Notes under the pieces: model-generated | The model's database searches: none | What the model was told of the DNA's origin: nothing | What the model saw: the letters and a program-made list of their open reading frames with translations, nothing else | NCBI RefSeq assembly: GCF_023227765.1 | Contig: NZ_JALKBZ010000011.1 | Coordinates: 1-64,000 of the forward strand | Origin: Fuchsiella alkaliacetigena | GTDB taxonomy: Bacteria; Bacillota; Halanaerobiia; Halobacteroidales; Acetohalobiaceae | Direction of reading: 5' to 3' | Length of the DNA: 64,000 nucleotides | Translations under genes and position numbers: made by a program | In this document: positions 56,013-63,892 of the stretch, piece by piece | Numbering within the stretch: the first letter of the stretch is position 1 | Layout of the letters: every line of letters starts with the position of its first letter

Positions 56013-56942
56013 ATGAGGAAGGTTGATGATGTAGCTGAATTGATTGGGGAGACTCCTTTGGTGAAGTTAAATCGACTAGTGGCTGAAGAAGGTGCTACTG
56101 TTTATCTGAAGCTAGAGTCTTATAATCCCGGAGGCAGTGTTAAGGATAGAATAGCTTTAAGCATGATTGAAGCGGCTGAAGCAGAAGGTGCTTTAGAGCC
56201 GGGAGGGACTATTGTAGAGCCTACTAGCGGTAATACTGGAGTGGGCTTGGCCTTTGTAGGAGCAGTTAAGGGTTATCAGGTACTGATTATCATGCCTGAT
56301 ACTATGAGTATAGAGCGGCGAAAGTTACTTAAGGCTTACGGAGCTGAGATTATATTAACACCTGGTGAAGAAGGAATGCTGGGAGCTATTGAGAAGGCCG
56401 AAGAGTTGGTCGCTGAAAATGAAGACTACTTTTTACCACAGCAGTTTATGAATCAGGCTAATCCGGAGATACATCGGCGTAGTACAGCTCAAGAGATTTT
56501 GGAAGCTAGCTCAGATAAATTAGCTGCTTTTGTAGCTGGAGTAGGAACTGGCGGAACTATTACTGGGGTAGGCGAAGTCTTAAAAGAAGAGATCGATGAG
56601 ATAGAGATAGTGGCTGTGGAGCCAGCGGATTCGGCGGTGATTAGTGGAGAAAAACCGGGCCCGCACATGATTCAAGGGATTGGAGCTGGATTTATTCCTG
56701 ATATATTAGAGGTAGAGGTTATAGATGAAGTAATAAAGATAGAGGCTAAAGAGGCTATGCAAGTAGCTAGAAGATTAGCAGTTGAAGAAGGAATTTTAGC
56801 TGGGATTTCCACTGGAGCAGCAACGGCAGCAGCTATTAGGGTAGCTCAAAGATTGACAACTGAACAGGAGGTTGTAGCTATTGCCCCTGATACTGGCGAG
56901 AGATATTTAAGTACTACTCTTTTTAAAAGAAAAGAAGATTAA
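56013..56942 (+). CDS. cysK: Cysteine synthase (O-acetylserine sulfhydrylase)
   Basis: PLP enzyme making cysteine from O-acetylserine and sulfide (or a sulfur carrier). The 309-residue product has the PLP-lysine motif NPGGSVKDR (K44), PTSGNTGVGLAF, GVGTGGTITGVG and EEGILAGISTGAA. It could be the acceptor for the thiocarboxylate carrier encoded at 59368, as CysM is for CysO in mycobacteria; that is inference. GAGGAGG precedes the ATG; a terminator follows. Confidence 0.95.
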   Translation: MRKVDDVAELIGETPLVKLNRLVAEEGATVYLKLESYNPGGSVKDRIALSMIEAAEAEGALEPGGTIVEPTSGNTGVGLAFVGAVKGYQVLIIMPDTMSIERRKLLKAYGAEIILTPGEEGMLGAIEKAEELVAENEDYFLPQQFMNQANPEIHRRSTAQEILEASSDKLAAFVAGVGTGGTITGVGEVLKEEIDEIEIVAVEPADSAVISGEKPGPHMIQGIGAGFIPDILEVEVIDEVIKIEAKEAMQVARRLAVEEGILAGISTGAATAAAIRVAQRLTTEQEVVAIAPDTGERYLSTTLFKRKED

Positions 56943-56950
56943 GGATTAAG

Positions 56951-56984
56951 ATAAGTCGGATTAAGAGTCCGGCTTATTTTTTTG
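56951..56984 (+). terminator. Terminator after cysK
   Basis: ATAAGTCGGA (56951-56960) pairs with TCCGGCTTAT (56968-56977), with a G-T pair, followed by TTTTTTTGATT. Confidence 0.85.
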
Positions 56985-57098
56985 ATTAATCCCTAGTAAA
57001 CCTATTGACATTACATAGATAACATGATAAAGTCTATACATAGCCAAAAAAGACATAAAAACATATAAGAATACTATACATTAATAGGGGGGATTAAG

Positions 57099-58418
57099 AT
57101 GGATGGACTTAGTTTGAAAGAAGAGGTTAGTTGGTCATCGTTATTTAAGAAGGAAGATTGGTGGACTGTTTGGCTAGGTTTTTTGTTGATAGTTGGTGCG
57201 CTTAGTGGATTTTTAGGAAAGCCTGTGTTGCCTCAGAGTTGGGGAGAAGAAGGAGCTAACATATTAGCTGCCATTCCCGCAGGAAGTATCCCGGGAATTC
57301 TGGCTACAGGATTAATCTGTTTAGTTCTCTGCTCTGTAGCTGTTTTATTTGCAAATCGGGAAGAGTTAAAAGGATTTGTAATTGGTTTTCCAGTTATTTT
57401 TGCTTTATCTATTGTAGCATACGTAATAGGTAATTATTCACCTTGGAGGTATTATGGTTTTAATGATGTTATCTGGGCCCTAGTAATAGGCCTATTTATT
57501 AGTAATGTAATTAAGACACCAGAGTTTTTAAAGAAAGCTATTCGGCCTGGCTTATATATTAAAACTGGTTTAGTACTTTTAGGGGCTTCAATTCTTTTTA
57601 ATCGAATGTTAACTTTAGGTTTGATGGGGTTAGGTGTAGCTTGGGTAGTAACTCCACTAGTACTTATTAGTATGTATTGGTTTTCGCAAAAAGTACTTAA
57701 AATGCAAGATAGTAGAGGTTTAGCAATTACCATTGCTACAGCTACTTCAGTCTGTGGTGTTTCAGCAGCTATTGCTTCAGGAGCTGCCGCTAAAGCAAAG
57801 AAAGAAGAGATTACTTTAGCTATTTCCGTTACTTTGATCTTTACGATCATAATGATGTTAGCAATGCCAGCTTTAGTAGGTTTTTTAGGAATGGATGCTG
57901 CTATTGGTGGAGCCTGGCTAGGGGGAACTATTGATGCTACTGGAGCAGTAGTTGCTTCTTCAGCAGTTTTAGGTAATGAAGCAATGGAAGTAGCTTCAGT
58001 GATTAAGATGGTACAGAATATTTTAATTGGGATTATTGCTTTTGCAATAGCCATCTTTTGGGTAACAAACTATGAAGGAAAATCAGCTTCAGAGTCGGAG
58101 GTAGGAATTAAAGAGATCTGGATTAGGTTACCTAAATTTATTATCGGTTTTGTAGTTGCTTCGCTTATCTTTTCTTTTGTTTTACCTGAAGCGGTAGTGG
58201 ATGCTAACTTACCAGTGGTTAATAGTTTTAGAGGGTTTTTCTTTACTTTAGCCTTTATTAGTATTGGTTTAAAGTCTAACTTTAAGGAGATGGCTAAATT
58301 AGTGAGAGGTGGAAAGGTAGTTCTACTTTACTTGATCGGTCAAACTTTGAATATAGTTTTGACCTTGATTGCTGCCTATGTATTTTTCAGCGGTACTTTC
58401 TTTACCTTACCATTCTAA
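57099..58418 (+). CDS. YeiH-type putative sulfate/sulfonate exporter (UPF0324)
   Basis: A 439-residue membrane protein with 10-12 hydrophobic segments. Family features include GLYIKTGLVLLGASILFNRM, TATSVCGVSAAIASGAAAKA and GAWLGGTIDATGAVVASSA. Members are annotated as putative sulfate exporters with little direct evidence; nearby cysK and sulfite reductase support a sulfur-compound role. An N-terminal extension of about 60 residues precedes the core. A TTGACA (57005-57010) lies upstream with a weak -10. Confidence 0.88.
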   Translation: MDGLSLKEEVSWSSLFKKEDWWTVWLGFLLIVGALSGFLGKPVLPQSWGEEGANILAAIPAGSIPGILATGLICLVLCSVAVLFANREELKGFVIGFPVIFALSIVAYVIGNYSPWRYYGFNDVIWALVIGLFISNVIKTPEFLKKAIRPGLYIKTGLVLLGASILFNRMLTLGLMGLGVAWVVTPLVLISMYWFSQKVLKMQDSRGLAITIATATSVCGVSAAIASGAAAKAKKEEITLAISVTLIFTIIMMLAMPALVGFLGMDAAIGGAWLGGTIDATGAVVASSAVLGNEAMEVASVIKMVQNILIGIIAFAIAIFWVTNYEGKSASESEVGIKEIWIRLPKFIIGFVVASLIFSFVLPEAVVDANLPVVNSFRGFFFTLAFISIGLKSNFKEMAKLVRGGKVVLLYLIGQTLNIVLTLIAAYVFFSGTFFTLPF

Positions 58419-58433
58419 GGGCAGGTGAGAAAA

Positions 58434-58598
58434 ATGAAATTTATTAAAAAAAGCTTAATACTGATGGTGGTGATTGGAATTTTGATCGTGGTGGGATTGG
58501 ATTTGGGAAATTTACGGGGGCAGTCCAGTGGAGCGGGTGATATTTGGTGGACTGAGGTTCCGGAGATTAGCGAGAGTTATCAACGATTAAATAAATAA
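58434..58598 (+). CDS. Small single-span membrane protein following the YeiH gene
   Basis: A 54-residue product, MKFIKKSLILMVVIGILIVV then GLDLGNLRGQSSGAGDIWWT and a short acidic tail. One N-terminal membrane helix (about 7-24) with a positively charged front suggests the tail lies outside. GGGCAGGTGAG precedes the ATG, only 15 bases after the transporter stop, so it is probably co-translated with it and may be an accessory subunit. No family recognised. Confidence 0.7.
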   Translation: MKFIKKSLILMVVIGILIVVGLDLGNLRGQSSGAGDIWWTEVPEISESYQRLNK

Positions 58599-58620
58599 TT
58601 TAGTGTTTAACTTTATTGTT

Positions 58621-59312
58621 ATAAAATTCAGTTGATAAAGGACAGAGGATAGAGGATAGATAAAGTTCAAAAGATTTAAATCTATTGGACACAGACTAAA
58701 ATCTGACTAAGTTCTGACTAAATATTAAAAGATTAGTTTTGCTATTAGAATATTGGTATATTGTTTTATTGGTGTAGGGGGCCAAATGGATGTTTCCAAA
58801 GTAATGATTAGCTTCGCGTCAACGCTGGAAAAGTTTATTTTAGTATTTCTAAGACTCATCTCCACTCAAATAAAAGTAAGTGAATTTTAATTAGAAAAAT
58901 TTACTAAACCAGCTTTTATTTAAGCTCCGATTCGTCAAGAAGCACTAAAAAATAAACTTTAATATTGCTTATAAACCCCCATTTGGCCGCGCTGATAACG
59001 AAATTGATTTTTCACGATAACATAATCCCCCAGGGGGTGTTTAGTAGCGGAGATCTAGCTTTTTTCGTCGTTTTTACTAAAAGACTTCAAAAAAGCTCAA
59101 GCAGATTATGATAACTATAGTCTCTATAAATATACAAGGAGAGAAAAAAGATCTGGATGTTCGACACGAAGTTAGCCACTACTTTGCAAACACCCCTGGG
59201 GGTACCCAGACCTCGTGAAAGCTTAACAATAGATCAATATTAACTTTTTAGAATTTGAACTTTATTTCTTGATCTTAATTTATCCTCTATCATTTATCCT
59301 CTGAAACAATAG
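58621..59312. repeat. Inverted-repeat (MITE-like) composite element, copy 2, before the sulfur-carrier genes
   Basis: The 769-base gap has no gene. Its left module (58629-58730) repeats the one at 49420-49517 almost exactly, including CAGACTAAAATCTGACTAAG. The right module (59255-59306) repeats 49729-49794. Between them lie parts of the C-rich repeat seen at 25243: a left part at 58947-58975 and a right part at 59188-59265. CCCCCAGGGGGTGTTT (59027-59042) is an inverted copy of AAACACCCCTGGGGG (59188-59202), enclosing about 145 bases of unknown content. Confidence 0.75.
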
Positions 59313-59367
59313 AACGATATTATTTAAAAAATAAAACTTTAATAGAACTCAAAGGAGGACTTAAATA

Positions 59368-59589
59368 ATGAAAATACAAGTTAATGGCAAAAAGGTTGAA
59401 TATGAGAATGAATTGACTGTTAAGGAATTATTAAAAGAAGAAGATGTAGATATGCCGGAGATGGTATCAGTAGAGTTAAACGGAGAAATTTTAGCTAAAG
59501 ATAAATTTGATAGTCAGTTGATCAAAGATGGAGATCAAGTCGAGTTTTTATATTTTATGGGCGGTGGCAGCAATGATGGACTTCACTGA
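59368..59589 (+). CDS. ThiS/MoaD-like sulfur carrier with masked C-terminus
   Basis: A 73-residue beta-grasp protein (MKIQVNGKKVEYENELTVKE...). The Gly-Gly tail that normally ends sulfur carriers is at G65-G67 (YFMGGG) but is followed by six residues, SNDGLH, before the stop. Such a carrier must be trimmed before adenylylation, and a JAMM protease is encoded two genes on. It overlaps the E1 gene by 14-17 bases, and the overlap encodes the mask. AAAGGAGG precedes the ATG. A thiamine ThiS is the alternative, but no thiamine genes are near. Confidence 0.9.
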   Translation: MKIQVNGKKVEYENELTVKELLKEEDVDMPEMVSVELNGEILAKDKFDSQLIKDGDQVEFLYFMGGGSNDGLH

Positions 59590-60379
59590 AGAACAGTTAG
59601 AAAGATATTCTAGACACATTATTCTGCAAGAGGTAGGAGTAGAAGGACAACAGAAACTATTGGAGTCTTCAGTATTAATAATTGGTGCTGGTGGCTTGGG
59701 AACTCCGGCTGCTCAGTTTTTAGCTGCTGCTGGAGTAGGTAAAATCGGTTTAGTTGATGCTGATCAAGTTGAACTTTCTAATCTACAGCGTCAAGTTTTG
59801 CATCATACTCCTGATGTGGGTCGTTTAAAAGTAGAGTCGGCTAAAAATAAGATAAACTCTATGAATCCTGATGTAGAGGTGAAAACTTATCGCGACTATC
59901 TCTATTCCGGGAATATTAAAGAAGTTATTAGAGAATATGACTTTATAATTGATGGTACTGATAATTTTCCGGCTAAGTTTTTAATCAATGATGCAGCAGT
60001 AATGGAGGACAAGCCTTTTTCTCACGCTGGGATAATTAAGTTTACCGGGCAGACTATGACTGTTGTGCCTAGCGAAGATACTCCTTGTTATCGTTGTGTT
60101 TTTATCGACCCACCTCCTCCTGGAGCAGTTCCTTCTTGCAAAGAGGCCGGGGTGCTAGGAGTATTAGCTGGAGTTGTGGGTGCTTTACAAGCAACTGAGG
60201 CTATTAAGTATCTACTTGATAAAGGCGATTTATTGACTGGTAATTTACTAAATTACGATGCTTTGAGTATGGACTTTAGGAAAATAGAGGTTAAGAAAAA
60301 TCCAGACTGTGGAGTTTGTGGTGAAGATCCGGAAATTACAGAACTAATAGACTATGAACAGGGAGCTTGTGAGCTATGA
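59573..60379 (+). CDS. E1-like sulfur carrier adenylyltransferase (ThiF/MoeB family)
   Basis: Activates the carrier C-terminus as acyl-adenylate. From the ATG at 59576 the product has 267 residues: nucleotide loop GAGGLGTPAAQFLAAAG (37-42 core), DADQVELSNLQRQ, zinc Cys C171/C174 (CYRC) and C245/C248 (CGVCG), and the candidate catalytic C188 in SCKEAGVLG. Two adjacent ATGs (59573, 59576) lie inside the carrier gene. There is no rhodanese domain, so sulfur must come from another donor, such as the TusA domain encoded downstream. Confidence 0.93.
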   Translation: MMDFTEEQLERYSRHIILQEVGVEGQQKLLESSVLIIGAGGLGTPAAQFLAAAGVGKIGLVDADQVELSNLQRQVLHHTPDVGRLKVESAKNKINSMNPDVEVKTYRDYLYSGNIKEVIREYDFIIDGTDNFPAKFLINDAAVMEDKPFSHAGIIKFTGQTMTVVPSEDTPCYRCVFIDPPPPGAVPSCKEAGVLGVLAGVVGALQATEAIKYLLDKGDLLTGNLLNYDALSMDFRKIEVKKNPDCGVCGEDPEITELIDYEQGACEL

Positions 60380-60795
60380 TTATTAATTTAGCAAAATCTT
60401 CATATGAAAAGTTGGTAGAGGATGCAAAAGAGAGATTTCCTAAGGAGGCTTGTGGTTTAGTAGCCGGGACTAAAGAGGAGAAGGTAGTTGAAGTTAAAGA
60501 GGTTGTGCCAATGACTAATCTTGATGATTCGGCGGAGCATTTTACTTTAGATCCTCAAGAGCAGTTTAAGGTGGCTAAGGAGATTAGAAAACAAGGTTAT
60601 GAACTGTTAGGAAACTATCATTCTCATCCTTTTACTCCGGCTCGACCTTCGGCTGAAGATAAGAAATTAGCTTATAATGAGGAACTGATCTATTTTATTA
60701 TCTCCTTAGCTGAATCAGAACCTATCTTAAAGGCTTTTAAAATTGAGGAGCAAGAGTTAGTATCGGAATTGGAGTTGCAGATTGAAAATAATTAG
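60376..60795 (+). CDS. JAMM/M67 metalloprotease (Mec/QbsD/HcyD-like)
   Basis: A 139-residue JAMM-domain protein with E24 in PKEACGLVAG and the metal motif HSHPFTPARPSAED (H82, H84, D95). Relatives next to sulfur carriers remove masking residues or release the amino acid product from the carrier. The ATG overlaps the E1 stop by four bases (ATGA), so the two are coupled. Confidence 0.92.
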   Translation: MIINLAKSSYEKLVEDAKERFPKEACGLVAGTKEEKVVEVKEVVPMTNLDDSAEHFTLDPQEQFKVAKEIRKQGYELLGNYHSHPFTPARPSAEDKKLAYNEELIYFIISLAESEPILKAFKIEEQELVSELELQIENN

Positions 60796-60827
60796 CTATA
60801 GATTAGCGATTTAAGAAACCTGCTTGA

Positions 60828-60931
60828 AACCACGAATGAGCTCGAATTGACACGAATAAAAAAAGTTTAATACAGATTAAGACCTAACTAAAATCTAATT
60901 TATTTGTGCTCATTAGTGTTGATTCGTGGTT
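60828..60931. repeat. Inverted-repeat element before the siroheme reductase gene
   Basis: The 33-base arms 60828-60860 and 60899-60931 (outer AACCACGAAT/ATTCGTGGTT) match at about 25 of 33 positions. The core CTAACTAAAATCTAA resembles the internal repeats at 49482 and 58694, and ATTAGTGTT also occurs near 49551 and 49571, so these elements are related. Confidence 0.7.
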
Positions 60932-60984
60932 ATAATAATTTTTTAAAAGTTTTAAACTTGGGAAATGAAGAAAGGAGAAATAAT

Positions 60985-63318
60985 ATGAATAATCAACCAG
61001 TATTTGAAATTCCGGAAACTGTTAAGGAAGATACAGAGAAGTATGAAGGAGAAGTAGAACGTTTTTTGGCTGGAGAAATTGATGCAGTTAGATTTAAATC
61101 TTATCGAGTGCCTATGGGAGTTTATAGTCAACGCGGAGCAGCAGAAAAAAAGTATATGGTGCGAGTTAGAGCTCCCGGAGGAGTTATCACTAAAGAACAG
61201 CTGGAAGTCTTGAATGAGTTAGCTGCGGAATATGGAAGTGGTTATTTACACTTTACTACTAGGCAGGATGTGCAGATTCACGCAGTGGAGATGGAGGATA
61301 CTCCGGAGATATTGAATAAGCTTCTAGAAGTAGGCTTGAGTCCTAGAGGTGGGGGTGGTAATACTGTCAGGAATGTAGCTAATGCTTCTCGAGCTGGGGT
61401 TAATCCAGAGGAAGTTTTCGATACAACTCCCCATGCTTTGGCTTTAACTGAGTATTTAATTAAGAGCAGATCCTCTTTTAATTTACCGCGTAAGTATAAG
61501 ATAGCTTTTTCATCTACTGCTGCTGATGAAGGCTTGGCTACGGTTAATGATTTAGGATTTATTGCTAAGGAAGTAGATGGTGAGCGAGGTTTTAAGGTCT
61601 ATGCTGCTGGCGGAATGGGTAACGGGGCTGCTGTAGCTATTCTTTTAGAAGAGTTTATACTAGAAGAAGAAATTTTCCATGTAGCTGAAGCAATTAAAAG
61701 ATTTTTTGATGATTATGGTGACCGCAGTAATAAGCATCGGGCCCGACTACGCTTTGTCAGAAAACGCTTAGGTGAAGAAGAGTTTATTGCTAAATATCAG
61801 CAGTATTTAGCAGAGGTATTAGAGGAAGGGATTGAGACTGAAGAGATAAAGTATTTCCAAATAGAAAGAGAGGAAGTAGTTGAGCCTGAAGAAGTGAATT
61901 TAAGTGCTGATTATATCTATCCTGAGAAAGAAATAGGATATTATTCAGTGGAGTTAAGACCTGAAAATGGCGATTTTAAATACGCTGAATTTAAGGAGTT
62001 GTTGGCTAAACTGCCAGATAATATTTCTTATAGGACTACTAATAGACAGAGTCTTTTATTGCGCGGGATTAAAGATCAGCAATTGGAAAGCTTAATTGGG
62101 GAGATAAAAGGTGTTAATGGAGAATTTTTGGCTGCCAATGTGGCTACTACCCCTATAGCCTGTAAAGGAGCTTCTACTTGTAACTTAGGTCTGTGCTTAT
62201 CTCCTAATTTAGCTAGTGAGATCCGTAAGGAGTTAAGTGCTTTAGCTGCTGAGAAAGAAGCTGCGCTTCCGCAGATTTACATTAGTGGTTGTCCTAACTG
62301 CTGTGGACAGCATATTATCGGTAAGATCGGCTTTGAAGGTAGAGCTAAGCGAGTTGATGGTAAATTAGTTCCTCATTATGCTTTATTATTAGGAGGCAGA
62401 GTAGCGGAAGATAAGAGTCGCTATGGTGAAAAGTTAATAGATCTTCCAGCGCGAAGAATTCCTAAATTTTTAGTAGCTTTAGCTGAACAGTTAGCTGAAG
62501 ATGAAAGTTATGAGCCGACTAAGTTCAATCAGTATTTGGAAGAGCAGGGTTTAGATAGGATAGAAGCTCTAGCTAAGGAGTTTACTGATATTCCAGCCTA
62601 TGCTGAAGAGCCGGAGATTTATCGTGACTGGGGTCAAGAAGAAGACTTCTCTTTAGCTGGTAGAGGAGCGGGTGAATGTGGAGCTGGAGTGATGGATATT
62701 ATTGAGTTAGATCTGAATACGGCTCGAGACAATTATCAAGAGGCAATTGAAGATGAAGCTGATGACTTACTTTATCAAGCTATAGTTAATGCTGCGCGGG
62801 CCCTATTAATTATTAAAGGAATAGATACGCAGAAGGATAGAGTGATTATTGAGGAGTTTAAAGCAGAATTCATTGATAGCGGATTGGTTGCTGAAGAAAA
62901 TAGAGAGCTTTTAAACAGTGCTTTAGACTATCAGCTAGGCGATGTAGATAATTTATTAACTTGGCAGGATCAAGTTGAAAAGCTAATTGAGAGAGTAGAA
63001 AAACTATTTTCTTCCTTAAATTCTAAATTGGAATTTGATCTACCCGAGGAAGAGTTAAAGGCAGGGAAATCTGTGAAAGATGAAGTAGCAGAATCAACTG
63101 ATGTGGCTGACTTAAGAGGAGTGGAGTGTCCGATGAACTTTGTTAAGGCAAAGGTAGCAATTGCTCCTTTGGAATCAGGGGCTAGCTTAGAAATTTATTT
63201 AGATGAAGGAGAGCCCATAGCTAATGTCCCTCAGAGTTTAGCTGAAGAAGGACATCAGATTTTATCTAAAGAGCAGACTGAAGAGGGTTATTATATTCTC
63301 AAAGTAGAAAAGGCTTAA
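60985..63318 (+). CDS. Siroheme sulfite/nitrite reductase fused to TusA-like domain
   Basis: A 777-residue protein. The N-terminal part has the two ferredoxin-like and siroheme domains with PMGVYSQRG, FTTRQDVQIHAV, GGGGNTVRNV, and cluster/siroheme Cys C393, C399 (CKGASTC) and C436, C440 (CPNCC). A helical linker of about 110 residues follows (from about 590), then a TusA/SirA domain (about 710-777) with the sulfur-carrying C715 in LRGVECPMNFVKAK. Six-electron reduction of sulfite to sulfide and direct transfer to a carrier Cys is the natural reading; nitrite is possible. The frame opens at 60904 but AAAGGAG fits the ATG at 60985. Confidence 0.92.
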   Translation: MNNQPVFEIPETVKEDTEKYEGEVERFLAGEIDAVRFKSYRVPMGVYSQRGAAEKKYMVRVRAPGGVITKEQLEVLNELAAEYGSGYLHFTTRQDVQIHAVEMEDTPEILNKLLEVGLSPRGGGGNTVRNVANASRAGVNPEEVFDTTPHALALTEYLIKSRSSFNLPRKYKIAFSSTAADEGLATVNDLGFIAKEVDGERGFKVYAAGGMGNGAAVAILLEEFILEEEIFHVAEAIKRFFDDYGDRSNKHRARLRFVRKRLGEEEFIAKYQQYLAEVLEEGIETEEIKYFQIEREEVVEPEEVNLSADYIYPEKEIGYYSVELRPENGDFKYAEFKELLAKLPDNISYRTTNRQSLLLRGIKDQQLESLIGEIKGVNGEFLAANVATTPIACKGASTCNLGLCLSPNLASEIRKELSALAAEKEAALPQIYISGCPNCCGQHIIGKIGFEGRAKRVDGKLVPHYALLLGGRVAEDKSRYGEKLIDLPARRIPKFLVALAEQLAEDESYEPTKFNQYLEEQGLDRIEALAKEFTDIPAYAEEPEIYRDWGQEEDFSLAGRGAGECGAGVMDIIELDLNTARDNYQEAIEDEADDLLYQAIVNAARALLIIKGIDTQKDRVIIEEFKAEFIDSGLVAEENRELLNSALDYQLGDVDNLLTWQDQVEKLIERVEKLFSSLNSKLEFDLPEEELKAGKSVKDEVAESTDVADLRGVECPMNFVKAKVAIAPLESGASLEIYLDEGEPIANVPQSLAEEGHQILSKEQTEEGYYILKVEKA

Positions 63319-63334
63319 GGGAAGGTGAAAATTA

Positions 63335-63427
63335 ATGCGCTTTTCTACTCAACTAGTTAATTTAAATATCGATAATGATTATGGAGCTACTAATACTCCT
63401 ATTCATTTATTAAGCATTGTTTTTTAA
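63335..63427 (+). pseudogene. N-terminal remnant of a MetY/MetB-like PLP enzyme
   Basis: A 30-codon frame, MRFSTQLVNLNIDNDYGATN then TPIHLLSIVF and TAA. It resembles the start of Cys/Met-metabolism PLP enzymes (O-acetylhomoserine sulfhydrylase, cystathionine gamma-synthase), which typically read M-R-F-x-T-K-L-x-H-x-G-x...TGA-x-x-x-PI-x-x-x-S-T-F. GGGAAGGTG lies before the ATG, 16 bases after the reductase stop, so it was once the next gene of that operon. Everything after the first 30 codons is gone and a new promoter follows. A short real peptide is the alternative. Confidence 0.65.
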
Positions 63428-63445
63428 GAAGGTATGTGTTAAAAT
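63417..63445 (+). promoter_or_regulatory. Promoter of the FMN-binding lipoprotein gene
   Basis: TTGTTT (63417-63422) and TAAAAT (63440-63445) with a 17-base spacer; TG lies two to three bases before the -10. The -35 overlaps the end of the MetY-like remnant. Confidence 0.55.
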
Positions 63446-63482
63446 TTAAATAATGTCTATATGCAGAAAGGAGGGATAATTT

Positions 63483-63866
63483 ATGAAGAAAAAAATAGCT
63501 ATAGTAGCGGTTATAGCTCTATTTGCCTTCGTTTTAGTTGGTTGTGGCGGTGCAGAAGAGGCAAGTGAAGAAGCAGTAGATACAACTGAGGAAGCAGTAG
63601 AGCAAGTTGATATTTATACCGGAATTGGCGAAGGCCATGAAGGGGATATTGAAGTTGAGGTAGAAATTGATGGTGATGAAATCTTAGAGGTTAGAGTTAT
63701 TGATCATCAAGAGACTGAGGGTATTGCTGATCCAGCCATTGAAGAGCTTCCAAGTGCTATTGTAGATGCTCAATCTACAGATGTTGATACAGTTAGTGGA
63801 GCAACAAAGACTAGCGAAGCAATTATAGAAGCAGTTAATGAGGCTTTAGTTGAGGCGGGTATCTAA
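63483..63866 (+). CDS. FMN-binding domain lipoprotein
   Basis: A 127-residue secreted protein with a lipoprotein signal peptide (MKKKIAIVAVIALFAFVLVG, lipobox LVGC, C21), a Glu/Ala-rich linker (24-43), and an FMN-binding domain ending in DTVSGATKTSEAI. T108 in SGAT is the expected site of covalent FMN attachment by ApbE (flavin transferase). It likely carries electrons at the outer face of the membrane, like RnfG/NqrC-type domains. AAAGGAGGG precedes the ATG. Confidence 0.93.
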   Translation: MKKKIAIVAVIALFAFVLVGCGGAEEASEEAVDTTEEAVEQVDIYTGIGEGHEGDIEVEVEIDGDEILEVRVIDHQETEGIADPAIEELPSAIVDAQSTDVDTVSGATKTSEAIIEAVNEALVEAGI

Positions 63867-63892
63867 CCGATATAAGTAATACTTATAGTTTG

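Noticed and set aside
57452-58054. A 200-codon minus-strand frame opposite the YeiH transporter
   Set aside because: Long but low-complexity (Ile/Ala/Lys/Thr-rich shadow of a hydrophobic gene), with no binding site.
59573-59589. The six extra residues of the sulfur carrier as an artefact of overlap with the E1 gene
   Set aside because: Not fully excluded, but a JAMM protease in the same operon gives the extension a natural purpose, so it is kept as a finding.
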